The notes under the pieces are model-generated. The model had not been told where the DNA came from. It was given only the letters and a program-made list of their open reading frames with translations, and made no database searches. 14,249 bases of DNA from DASYDU01 sp036499445. Its GTDB lineage: Bacteria > Planctomycetota > Planctomycetia > Pirellulales > Lacipirellulaceae. This document shows positions 1-6,187 of this stretch, piece by piece. How positions within the stretch are numbered: the first letter of the stretch is position 1; every line of letters begins with the position of its first letter. The stretch covers positions 1-14,249 of the forward strand of contig DASYDU010000060.1 in NCBI GenBank assembly GCA_036499445.1, written 5' to 3'. The position numbers and the translations under genes were made by a program.

Positions 1-285
1 CTGATCACCCTGATCGGAGTCTGTCTGTATGCCCACTTGCCCGCGTTCTGGCCGATCCCGACGATGTTTTTGGGCTCGATCGCGGCCGCGTCGGCGATCG
101 GCTTCATCAATATGATCGGCAACCTCGGCGGCTCGATCGGACCGGTGATCATCGGCGACGCGGCGAAGAACAAGGATTTCGCGACCGGCCTATGGCGGAT
201 CGCGGCGTTTCCGTTCATCTGCGCAACGGTGATCCTCGTCGTGCGAATGCTGCGGCGAAAAAGATCGCCGTCTGCCGCCGAGTGA
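1..285 (+). CDS. MFS transporter, C-terminal fragment (5' end outside window)
   Basis: The reading frame is open from base 1 and ends at TGA 283-285, giving about 94 residues of a hydrophobic C-terminus. It contains a small-residue-rich membrane segment (SIAAASAIGFINMIGNLGG), a helix break near GPVIIGDAAKNKDF, a last membrane helix (LWRIAAFPFICATVILVV) and a basic cytoplasmic tail (RMLRRKR). The order GFINMIGNLGG-x-GP-loop-final helix is typical of helices 11-12 of major facilitator permeases, especially the anion:cation symporter group that carries organic acids. Substrate cannot be read from this fragment. The fragment carries on to the left of the window, so any start codon inside it (for example TTG at 37) is internal. 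MFS family is fairly sure; the subfamily is a guess. Confidence 0.75.
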   Translation: MITLIGVCLYAHLPAFWPIPTMFLGSIAAASAIGFINMIGNLGGSIGPVIIGDAAKNKDFATGLWRIAAFPFICATVILVVRMLRRKRSPSAAE

Positions 286-307
286 GGCCAAACACATTCG
301 CCATTCC

Positions 308-339
308 AATCTGAAATCCGCAATCGGCAATCACAAATG
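308..339. repeat. Copy of AATCCGCAAT-type intergenic repeat
   Basis: Between the transporter stop and the tRNA there is a short run built from variants of AATCYGMAAT (aatctgaaatccgcaatc then ggcaatcac). The same words recur at 7370-7440 and, on the other strand, at 9696-9725. It is a dispersed low-complexity intergenic repeat with no sign of coding. Confidence 0.55.
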
Positions 340-341
340 AA

Positions 342-428
342 CGGTCGGGGAGGGATTCGAACCCCCGGTACGGTTTCCCGTACGCCGGTTTTCAAGACCG
401 GTGCCTTCAACCACTCGGCCACCCGACC
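342..428 (-). tRNA. tRNA-Ser (anticodon UGA)
   Basis: Read on the minus strand this folds as a complete class II tRNA. The acceptor is GGTCGGG (bases 428-422) with CCCGACC (349-343). The anticodon stem CCGGT/ACCGG encloses the loop CTTGAAA, so the anticodon is UGA and reads UCA serine codons. The long variable arm pairs GTACGG with CCGTAC, and the T arm is GGGGG-TTCGAAT-CCCTC. The discriminator base is G (342), as expected for serine tRNAs. The 3' CCA is not encoded and must be added after transcription. A near-consensus promoter lies directly upstream (441-469). Confidence 0.96.
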
Positions 429-440
429 ACGTGTGGTTTG

Positions 441-469
441 ACTCTACGCGGAGATGATTTGAGTGTCAA
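441..469 (-). promoter_or_regulatory. Sigma-70-type promoter for tRNA-Ser
   Basis: On the minus strand a perfect -35 hexamer TTGACA (469-464) is followed after exactly 17 bases by TAGAGT (446-441), which matches four of six bases of TATAAT. Transcription would start near 434, a few bases before the tRNA 5' end at 428. Confidence 0.7.
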
Positions 470-515
470 TCTCGCGGGAATCGCAAGCTGTTTGCAGGAC
501 AATGCTTGCGCCACG

Positions 516-544
516 TTGACGGCGGGCCAGCCGACTGATACAAA
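516..544 (+). promoter_or_regulatory. Probable sigma-70-type promoter for the small basic protein gene
   Basis: TTGACG (516-521, five of six -35 bases) and TACAAA (539-544, four of six -10 bases) are separated by 17 bases. The start point would be near 551, giving a leader of about 70 bases before the TTG start at 622. It lies back to back with the tRNA-Ser promoter. Confidence 0.5.
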
Positions 545-610
545 GTGTGGTTCCACAGGGCGCGATCGCGGTTTCTAACGCACCGCAGCCAACAACAATT
601 CACACAGGCG

Positions 611-615
611 AGGAG
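611..615 (+). promoter_or_regulatory. Ribosome binding site deciding the TTG start at 622
   Basis: AGGAG lies 6 bases before TTG 622. It is the only good Shine-Dalgarno match near any candidate start of this frame. Confidence 0.65.
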
Positions 616-621
616 AATCCC

Positions 622-816
622 TTGAGTACTTGCAGCGAACGAAAGACTGAGCTCCGAAAGCGGCAGAAGCGCCGTCTGCAAGTCACTCGTCTGAAGAAGC
701 GGATGGTCAAAGCCACTAAGAGCGAAAAAGTAGAAATCGCGCGCAAGCTCCGCGACATTACGCCGGGGGCCGAAGTGCTGATCGCCAATTGGGGCCTGGC
801 TGAAGTGGACCGGTGA
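622..816 (+). CDS. Small basic protein of unknown function, planctomycete-type
   Basis: A 64-residue protein starting at TTG 622 and ending at TGA 814-816. The start is chosen because AGGAG (611-615) sits 6 bases upstream; the frame stays open to an ATG at 547, but that start has no ribosome binding site and adds unrelated-looking residues. The N-terminal two thirds is rich in Lys/Arg (SERKTELRKRQKRRLQV, then RLKKRMVKATKSEK) and probably helical. The C-terminus is more hydrophobic and ends with a motif like TPGAEVLIANWGL. The pattern resembles short conserved proteins I associate with Planctomycetota (possibly the DUF6800 family, from memory). No catalytic motif is visible. The charge pattern would suit RNA or ribosome binding, but that is speculation. 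It converges on clpB with 66 bases between the stops. Confidence 0.7.
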   Translation: MSTCSERKTELRKRQKRRLQVTRLKKRMVKATKSEKVEIARKLRDITPGAEVLIANWGLAEVDR

Positions 817-882
817 GAATGACGCTGTCTGAATGAGGATTGAAAAGCAATTGGCAATTCATCGTTAGTACTTCGTCGTTTT

Positions 883-3594
883 TCAAAGCACGTGGGCCGA
901 AACGATTTCCTCACCCTTCTTCGAAGCCGCCGGCGGCCGGCCGTTCGAGAGCGACGCGAACGTGAATTCTTCGCCGTCGAAATCGATCTTGACGGTGCTC
1001 CCCTCGGGATAGCCGCCCTTTAAGAGTTCGGACGCGAGTGGGTTCTGCAGCTCGTTTTGAATCACCCGTTTCACCGGCCGTGCGCCAAAAGTCGGATCGT
1101 AGCCCCGATTGGCAATCTCTTGCCGGGACCGCTCGGTGACTTCCAAGTTAAGGTCGCGCTGCCTGAGCAATTTGGCCAGCTGTTCGATTTGCAAGTCGAC
1201 GATGCGGCGAATCTGCGACCGATCGAGCGGGTGGAAGACAATAATCTCGTCGATGCGGTTGAGAAACTCCGGCAGGAACCGAGTCTGGAGCGACTCCATG
1301 ACCGCGGACCGCATCTCTTCATAACTACCGCCCCCGTCGGAGAGCTCTTGAATCATCTGGCTGCCGACGTTCGAGGTCATCACGATGATCGTGTTGGTGA
1401 AGTCGACGGTGTGACCGTGGTTGTCGGTGAGGCGGCCGTCGTCGAGCACCTGGAGCAGGATATTGAAGACGTCGCGATGGGCTTTTTCAATTTCATCGAG
1501 TAAGACCACCGAGTACGGTCGACGGCGGATCGCTTCGGTCAGTTTGCCCCCTTCTTCATAGCCGACATAGCCCGGGGGCGCGCCGATCAGCCGGCTTACC
1601 GTGTGCTTCTCCATGAACTCGCTCATGTCCAGCCGGACCATGGCGTGCTCGTCGTCGAAGAGCGTTTGGGCCAGCGCTTTGCAGAGCTCGGTTTTGCCCA
1701 CGCCGGTCGGGCCGCAGAAGATGAACGAACCGATCGGCCGGTTGGGATCTTGCAGGCCACTGCGGCTACGGCGGACCGCGTTGGCCACAGCCTCGACCGC
1801 TTCGTCCTGGCCGATCACGCGTTGGTGAAGACGTTCTTCGAGAACCAGCAGCTTCGCCCGTTCGGCCTCGAGCATGCTCGTGACGGGAATGCCGGTCCAG
1901 GCGCTCACCACCTCGGCAATTTCCTCGGGCCCAACTTCCTGGCGCAAGAGCCGGCGGCGATGCTGGCCGTCGCCGTCTTTTGTTGGGGTGACGGCTTGCT
2001 TCGATGCGGCCTCCTCGAGATGGCGAGCCAGCTTCTTCTGCTCGACGTCCAGCTCATACAGTTTTTGGTAGGCGGCTTCGTCGACCATTTCGCCCACAGC
2101 CTGCATTTCCTTGATGCGGGCGGCTTGTTGCTCGTATTTGTGCTTGGCTTCCTCCAGGCGACGGCGAACTTCGTGTACGTCGCCAAGGCCCAGCTTTTCG
2201 CCTTCCCACTGCTCGCGCAAACTGGCGAGCTGGCGCTTGAGCTCACCCATTTCTTCATTGATGTCTTCCAGCCGATCCTTGGCGTGTTCCTCAGTTTCAT
2301 GCTCGAGCTGACGAGCGGCAAGTTCCAGCTGCGTCAGCCGCCGCTGCACCTGATCGATCTCCGCCGGCACACTTTCGAGCTCCATCGCCAGCCGGCTTGT
2401 CGCCTCGTCCATCAAGTCGATCGCTTTGTCAGGCAGGAATCGGTCGCTGATGTAACGATTGGAGAGCTCGGCCGCGGCCACGAGGGCGGAGTCTTTAATG
2501 CGAACGCCCTTGTGATGGGCTTCGTAGCGAGGTTTGAGACCGCGAAGAATCGCGATTGTGTCCTCGACGCTGGGTTCGCCGACAAAAACCGGCTGAAAGC
2601 GCCGCTCAAGTGCCGCGTCTTTCTCAATGTACTTGCGGTACTCGTTAAGCGTCGTTGCACCTATGCAGCGCAGTTCGCCGCGGGCGAGCGCGGGCTTGAG
2701 CAAATTAGCGGCGTCGCTGCCCCCTTCGGCGGCGCCGGCGCCGACAACCGTGTGCAGCTCGTCGATAAACAGGACTACGTTGCCCGCATCCATCACTTCC
2801 TTGAGTAGCGCCTTGAGACGTTCCTCGAATTCGCCGCGGAACTTTGTGCCGGCGATGAGCGCGCCTAAGTCGAGCGCAACGACCCTCTTGTTTTTGAGGC
2901 TTTGCGGCACATCGGCCTGGACGATCCGCAGTGCCAACCCTTCGGCGATGGCGGTCTTGCCGACGCCGGGCTCGCCAATCAGGACGGGGTTGTTTTTGGT
3001 GCGTCTAGACAGGACCTGAATCACGCGGCGAATTTCCTGATCGCGGCCGATCACCGGATCAAGCTTGCCCGCCTTGGCCCGCTCGACCAGGTCAATTCCG
3101 TATTTTTCGAGGGCTTGAAACTTGCCCTCCGGCGATTGGTCGGTGACGCGAGCGCTCCCACGCACGGTTTGGAGCGCGCCGAGTAGCTTGTCCTTGGTAA
3201 TTGCATTGAGCTGCAAAACGTCGTGAGCTTTTGACTTGCTGCTGGCGAGTGAGAGCAGCAAGTGCTCGGTCGAGACGAACTCGTCTTTCATCCCGTCGGC
3301 TTCGGCCTGAGACGCGTCGAGGATTTTGGCGAGCTGTTGGCTGGGCTGGGGAGGCGCTGCACCGCTCGCCTTTGGCAGATGCTTGAGCTCCGCCTCAACA
3401 ATTTGCTCGAGCTGCCCGACGTTCGCCCCCAGCTTTTCGAGCACCGGACCGACAACGCCCCCGTCCTCAGCCAATAGCGCGGCCAACAGGTGCATCGGCT
3501 CGATCTGCGGATTCCCCGCCTCGGTCGCGAGCTCTTGCGCGCGGGCCACCGCCTCTTGGGCCTTGATCGTCAATTTGTCGAAACGGAAGGGCAT
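883..3594 (-). CDS. clpB: ClpB, AAA+ protein disaggregase
   Basis: A hexameric cytoplasmic ATPase that, with DnaK, pulls polypeptides out of aggregates. The 903 residues show the full architecture: Clp N domain (about 1-145); first AAA domain with Walker A GEPGVGKT (207-214), Walker B VLFIDE (274-279) and pore-loop KFRGEFEERL (251-260); coiled-coil M domain (about 405-530); second AAA domain with Walker A GPTGVGKT (628-635), Walker B VVLLDE (696-701), pore-loop GYVGYEEGG (675-683) and sensor-2 GARPVKR (837-843). The M domain marks it as ClpB rather than ClpA. The first pore loop has Phe where E. coli has Tyr. It is some 45 residues longer than E. coli ClpB, mainly from a charged stretch at about 533-553 between the M domain and the second ATPase, and a C-terminal tail after 880. 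It lies 82 bases downstream of dnaK and probably shares its transcript. An unusual 5' region is described separately. Confidence 0.97.
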   Translation of the reverse strand: MPFRFDKLTIKAQEAVARAQELATEAGNPQIEPMHLLAALLAEDGGVVGPVLEKLGANVGQLEQIVEAELKHLPKASGAAPPQPSQQLAKILDASQAEADGMKDEFVSTEHLLLSLASSKSKAHDVLQLNAITKDKLLGALQTVRGSARVTDQSPEGKFQALEKYGIDLVERAKAGKLDPVIGRDQEIRRVIQVLSRRTKNNPVLIGEPGVGKTAIAEGLALRIVQADVPQSLKNKRVVALDLGALIAGTKFRGEFEERLKALLKEVMDAGNVVLFIDELHTVVGAGAAEGGSDAANLLKPALARGELRCIGATTLNEYRKYIEKDAALERRFQPVFVGEPSVEDTIAILRGLKPRYEAHHKGVRIKDSALVAAAELSNRYISDRFLPDKAIDLMDEATSRLAMELESVPAEIDQVQRRLTQLELAARQLEHETEEHAKDRLEDINEEMGELKRQLASLREQWEGEKLGLGDVHEVRRRLEEAKHKYEQQAARIKEMQAVGEMVDEAAYQKLYELDVEQKKLARHLEEAASKQAVTPTKDGDGQHRRRLLRQEVGPEEIAEVVSAWTGIPVTSMLEAERAKLLVLEERLHQRVIGQDEAVEAVANAVRRSRSGLQDPNRPIGSFIFCGPTGVGKTELCKALAQTLFDDEHAMVRLDMSEFMEKHTVSRLIGAPPGYVGYEEGGKLTEAIRRRPYSVVLLDEIEKAHRDVFNILLQVLDDGRLTDNHGHTVDFTNTIIVMTSNVGSQMIQELSDGGGSYEEMRSAVMESLQTRFLPEFLNRIDEIIVFHPLDRSQIRRIVDLQIEQLAKLLRQRDLNLEVTERSRQEIANRGYDPTFGARPVKRVIQNELQNPLASELLKGGYPEGSTVKIDFDGEEFTFASLSNGRPPAASKKGEEIVSAHVL

Positions 3595-3598
3595 GTAC

Positions 3599-3659
3599 TT
3601 AGCCGTCGGCTTTAAGCACTCAGCCGTCAGTCGGCGTTTGGCTGATGGCTGACGACTAA
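3599..3659. repeat. Foldable inverted-repeat element between dnaK and clpB
   Basis: The spacer is built from variants of GCCGTCAGC. Its ends form an inverted repeat: TTAGCCGTCGGC (3599-3610) against GGCTGACGACTAA (3647-3659), pairing over about 12 bases in the leftward RNA with one G-U pair and one mismatch. An alternative inner stem uses TCAGCCGTCAG (3620-3630) against CTGATGGCTGA (3642-3652). Both use 3642-3652, so the two folds exclude each other. There is no T-run, so an intrinsic terminator is unlikely. It looks like a small mobile or REP-type intergenic unit. Confidence 0.6.
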
Positions 3660-3669
3660 CGGCGGACCG

Positions 3670-3675
3670 CTCCTT
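3670..3675 (-). promoter_or_regulatory. Strong Shine-Dalgarno far from the clpB start
   Basis: AAGGAG on the minus strand lies one base after the dnaK stop codon, in the context AAGGAGCGG, identical to the dnaK ribosome binding site. The nearest following gene start is clpB ATG at 3594, 75 bases further on, with the inverted-repeat element (3599-3659) between. Confidence 0.5.
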
Positions 3676-3676
3676 T

Positions 3677-5602
3677 TTATGACTTTACTTCAAACTCGGC
3701 GTCGATGGCGTCGTCGTCGGGCGACGGGGCCGCGCCGCTGTCAGGACTGGCGTTCCCGCCCTCTGATGCAGAATTCGCAGTCCCGGCGCCAGCCGCCGAC
3801 TTATAGAGCGCCTCGCTCATTGCATGAGACGCCGCTTCGAGCTCGCCAATGGCGCTCTTGATCTTGGCCACATCGTCATTCTTGGCCACGTCGCGAACTT
3901 TGACGATTGCCGCTTCCAGGGCCTGCTTGTCGCTGTCCTTGAGCTTTTCGCCTTGCTGCTTGATCAGTTTTTCAAGTTGGTAGCAGCGCGATTCGCCTTC
4001 GTTGCGGGCCTCGATCAAGGCGCGCTTTTTCTTGTCGTCGTCGGCGTGTGACTCGGCGTCCTTGCGCATCTTCTCAATTTCGGTCTCGGAGAGGCCACTC
4101 GACTGCTCAATCCGGACCGTCTGCTCCGTGCCGGTGCCAAGGTCTTTGGCCGCCACATTCAGAATTCCGTTGGCGTCAATGTCGAACTTGACCTCAATCT
4201 GCGGCACACCGCGCGGGGCTGGCGGAATGCCTTCCAAATTGAATTGGCCCAGCAGCCGATTGTCGGAGGCCATCTCACGCTCGCCTTGGAAGACGCGGAC
4301 CGTGACCGCAGTTTGGTTATCGTCGGCCGTGCTGAAAACCTGCTTCCGCTCCGCGGGAATCGTGGTGTTGCGCTCGACGAGTTTGGTCATCACGCCGCCC
4401 AAGGTTTCGATGCCAAGAGACAGCGGAGTAACGTCTAAGAGCAAAATGTCCTGTACTTCGCCCGATAATACGCCGCCCTGGATTGCCGCGCCGACGGCCA
4501 CGACTTCATCAGGGTTGACGCCCTTGTGGGGCTCCTTACCGCCAAACAATTCCTTGACGATCTCTTGCACCTTTGGGATGCGTGTCGAACCGCCCACGAG
4601 CACGACCTCATCGATCTTGCTCGGATCGAGCTTGGCGTCCTTAAGCGCCTGCTTCACCGGCCCGCGCACGCGCTCCAGCATCGCGTCTTCCAGCTTCTCA
4701 AACTGCGCGCGGCTGATCGACATCTGCAAATGCTTTGGCCCACTGGCGTCGGCCGTGATGAACGGGAGATTGATGTCCGTGGATTGTGCCGAGCTAAGCT
4801 CTTTTTTGGCCTTTTCGCAGGCCTCTTGCAGGCGTTGGAGCGCCATCGCATCTTTGCGGAGGTCGATGCCCTGCTCTTTCTTGAATTCATCGGCGACATA
4901 GTGAATTAAGACTTCGTCGAAGTCGTCGCCGCCCAAGTGCGTATCGCCATTCGTAGAAATCACGCGGAACACGCCATCCGCCACTTCGAGAATCGAAACG
5001 TCAAACGTGCCGCCCCCGAGGTCAAATACGCAGATCGTCTCTTCGCCCTTTTTGTCGAGTCCGTAGGCGAGCGACGCGGCTGTCGGCTCGTTAATGATTC
5101 GTGCGACTTCCAGACCGGCGATTTGGCCCGCATCTTTCGTGGCCTGGCGCTGAGCGTCGTTGAAGTAGGCCGGCACCGTGATTACGGCCTTATTGACCTT
5201 GTGACCGAGATACGCCTCGGCTGCCTCCTTGAGCTTGCGGAGAATTTTGGCTGAGACTTCCGGTGGCGTGGCGACCGTATCGCCCGCGCGGACCTTGACG
5301 TAGTCTTCGGGACCGCCGACGACTTCGTAAGGGACCATCTTCTCTTCGCCGGCCACTTCGCTGTGGCGCCGTCCCATGAAGCGTTTGATTGAATAAACGG
5401 TCCGCTTCGGATTTGTGACGGCTTGCCGCCTAGCCGGTTCGCCGACGAGGACGTCGCCCTTGTCCGTAAATGCCACGACGCTCGGCGTGAGGCGATTACC
5501 CTCAGCATTGGGGATCACTTTCGCCTCTTTGCCGTCCATCACGGCCACGACCGAGTTCGTCGTGCCAAGGTCGATCCCGATGATTTTTTCGCCAGCAGCC
5601 AT
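3677..5602 (-). CDS. dnaK: DnaK, Hsp70 chaperone
   Basis: An ATP-driven cytoplasmic chaperone that binds exposed hydrophobic segments and recruits ClpB to aggregates. The 641 residues show the phosphate-1 loop DLGTTNS (11-17), INEPTAAS (170-177), the phosphate-2 motif VFDLGGGTFDVS (192-203), the adenosine motif VGGSTRIP (336-343) and the interdomain linker DILLLDVTPLSLG (385-397). A beta-sandwich substrate domain and helical lid (about 505-600) follow, then a Gly/Ala/Ser-rich disordered tail ending DAEFEVKS. Length is close to E. coli DnaK (638), and the extra segment after residue 80 is of the Gram-negative type. The start is supported by AAGGAG 8 bases upstream. grpE and dnaJ are not adjacent, and no CIRCE operator (TTAGCACTC-N9-GAGTGCTAA) is seen upstream, so heat control would need another mechanism. 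It is transcribed towards clpB. Confidence 0.98.
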   Translation of the reverse strand: MAAGEKIIGIDLGTTNSVVAVMDGKEAKVIPNAEGNRLTPSVVAFTDKGDVLVGEPARRQAVTNPKRTVYSIKRFMGRRHSEVAGEEKMVPYEVVGGPEDYVKVRAGDTVATPPEVSAKILRKLKEAAEAYLGHKVNKAVITVPAYFNDAQRQATKDAGQIAGLEVARIINEPTAASLAYGLDKKGEETICVFDLGGGTFDVSILEVADGVFRVISTNGDTHLGGDDFDEVLIHYVADEFKKEQGIDLRKDAMALQRLQEACEKAKKELSSAQSTDINLPFITADASGPKHLQMSISRAQFEKLEDAMLERVRGPVKQALKDAKLDPSKIDEVVLVGGSTRIPKVQEIVKELFGGKEPHKGVNPDEVVAVGAAIQGGVLSGEVQDILLLDVTPLSLGIETLGGVMTKLVERNTTIPAERKQVFSTADDNQTAVTVRVFQGEREMASDNRLLGQFNLEGIPPAPRGVPQIEVKFDIDANGILNVAAKDLGTGTEQTVRIEQSSGLSETEIEKMRKDAESHADDDKKKRALIEARNEGESRCYQLEKLIKQQGEKLKDSDKQALEAAIVKVRDVAKNDDVAKIKSAIGELEAASHAMSEALYKSAAGAGTANSASEGGNASPDSGAAPSPDDDAIDAEFEVKS

Positions 5603-5689
5603 TGTTTCCGCTCCTTGAGAAAAACCTTCGCGGGCCCTCGCCGACCCACAAAATCGTTTGTATCGTTTTTATCGTTCGGTCGTGCGAAA

Positions 5690-5706
5690 TGTCCGTTGGC
5701 CGGACA
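5690..5706. promoter_or_regulatory. Short dyad upstream of dnaK
   Basis: TGTCCG (5690-5695) and CGGACA (5701-5706) form a perfect 6-base inverted repeat around TTGGC, about 90-100 bases before the dnaK start. It could be an operator or a leader hairpin; too short to be sure. Confidence 0.3.
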
Positions 5707-5859
5707 AAATGAGCCTACCACGGCCGAGGAAAATGAAAATCCGCTGAACCGATCCTGGGTAAACCACAAATTGCGCGCGCCTGCCCTGCGGCACTACATC
5801 GCGCCGGATCGCTAGTAGCAAAGTGCGTGCCCTTGCTTCTTGCGCAAGCGTCGGGATTG

Positions 5860-5890
5860 ATGTAAGATATTGAAGCATAGTATTTTACAT
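5860..5890. promoter_or_regulatory. A+T-rich dyad, candidate operator between dnaK and pheA
   Basis: ATGTAAGATA (5860-5869) and TATTTTACAT (5881-5890) form a 10-base inverted repeat with nine matches, separated by 11 bases, so the half-site centres lie about two helical turns apart. It stands out as an A+T-rich island in G+C-rich surroundings near the middle of the divergent spacer. The sequence does not match CIRCE. Confidence 0.4.
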
Positions 5891-5900
5891 TCAGATGCCC

Positions 5901-5927
5901 CGCGGATTTCGACACTTCCAATCCGCG
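5901..5927. repeat. Inverted repeat CGCGGATT/AATCCGCG
   Basis: Perfect 8-base arms (5901-5908 and 5920-5927) around an 11-base loop. The words GCGGATT and AATCCGC are those of the dispersed repeat family seen at 308-339, 7370-7440 and 9696-9725, so this may be a minimal copy. There is no T-run, so it is not an intrinsic terminator. Confidence 0.45.
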
Positions 5928-6187
5928 CCCACAAGCTCGCCTGACTGCCAAAATCGGCCTCCAGCATGCACGTTTTGTGGAAGGCTGGCCACGACTGGGT
6001 GTCATTTTGGCATCCGGGCGTACGCAACCGGTGGCACCATAACAGCTTAATTGGTTCGAGAAACAATCGGACTTGCGAATTCAGTGGCCACTCTGGCTAG
6101 TAGATTTGATCTGGGCCAGGGAGCGATGTTTTGCGTCTATCCAAAGTCCCAACTTGCGTCCTTGCCCACCGCGGCTGGAATTGAATC

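Larger units (their letters stand above)
5603..6187. promoter_or_regulatory. Divergent dnaK/pheA intergenic region (585 bases, no gene seen)
   Basis: No frame here looks coding: candidate frames are short and overlap on both strands. The dnaK ribosome binding site AAGGAG is at 5616-5611. Dyads seen: TGTCCG/CGGACA with a 5-base loop (5690-5706); the palindrome CTTGCGCAAG (5839-5848); a larger A+T-rich dyad (5860-5890); and CGCGGATT/AATCCGCG (5901-5908/5920-5927). Promoters for both genes must lie here, but I cannot name a convincing -35/-10 pair for either. Confidence 0.6.

Noticed and set aside
342..428. tRNA-Ser as an integration attachment site
   Set aside because: No integrase gene and no direct repeat of the tRNA 3' end were seen in the window.
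1603..2808. 401-residue open frame on the plus strand opposite clpB
   Set aside because: It lies entirely antisense to the well-defined ClpB ATPase frame, shows no recognisable domain and is the product of high third-position G+C.
3611..3620. TTTAAGCACT near clpB as a possible CIRCE half-site
   Set aside because: CIRCE needs TTAGCACTC-N9-GAGTGCTAA; the second half is absent and the first has an extra base.
4002..4901. 299-residue plus-strand open frame opposite dnaK
   Set aside because: Ser/Arg-rich translation typical of an antisense shadow; DnaK on the other strand is unambiguous.
5603..6187. A hidden small gene in the dnaK-pheA spacer
   Set aside because: The frames present are short, overlap on both strands and lack ribosome binding sites; dyads explain the spacer better.
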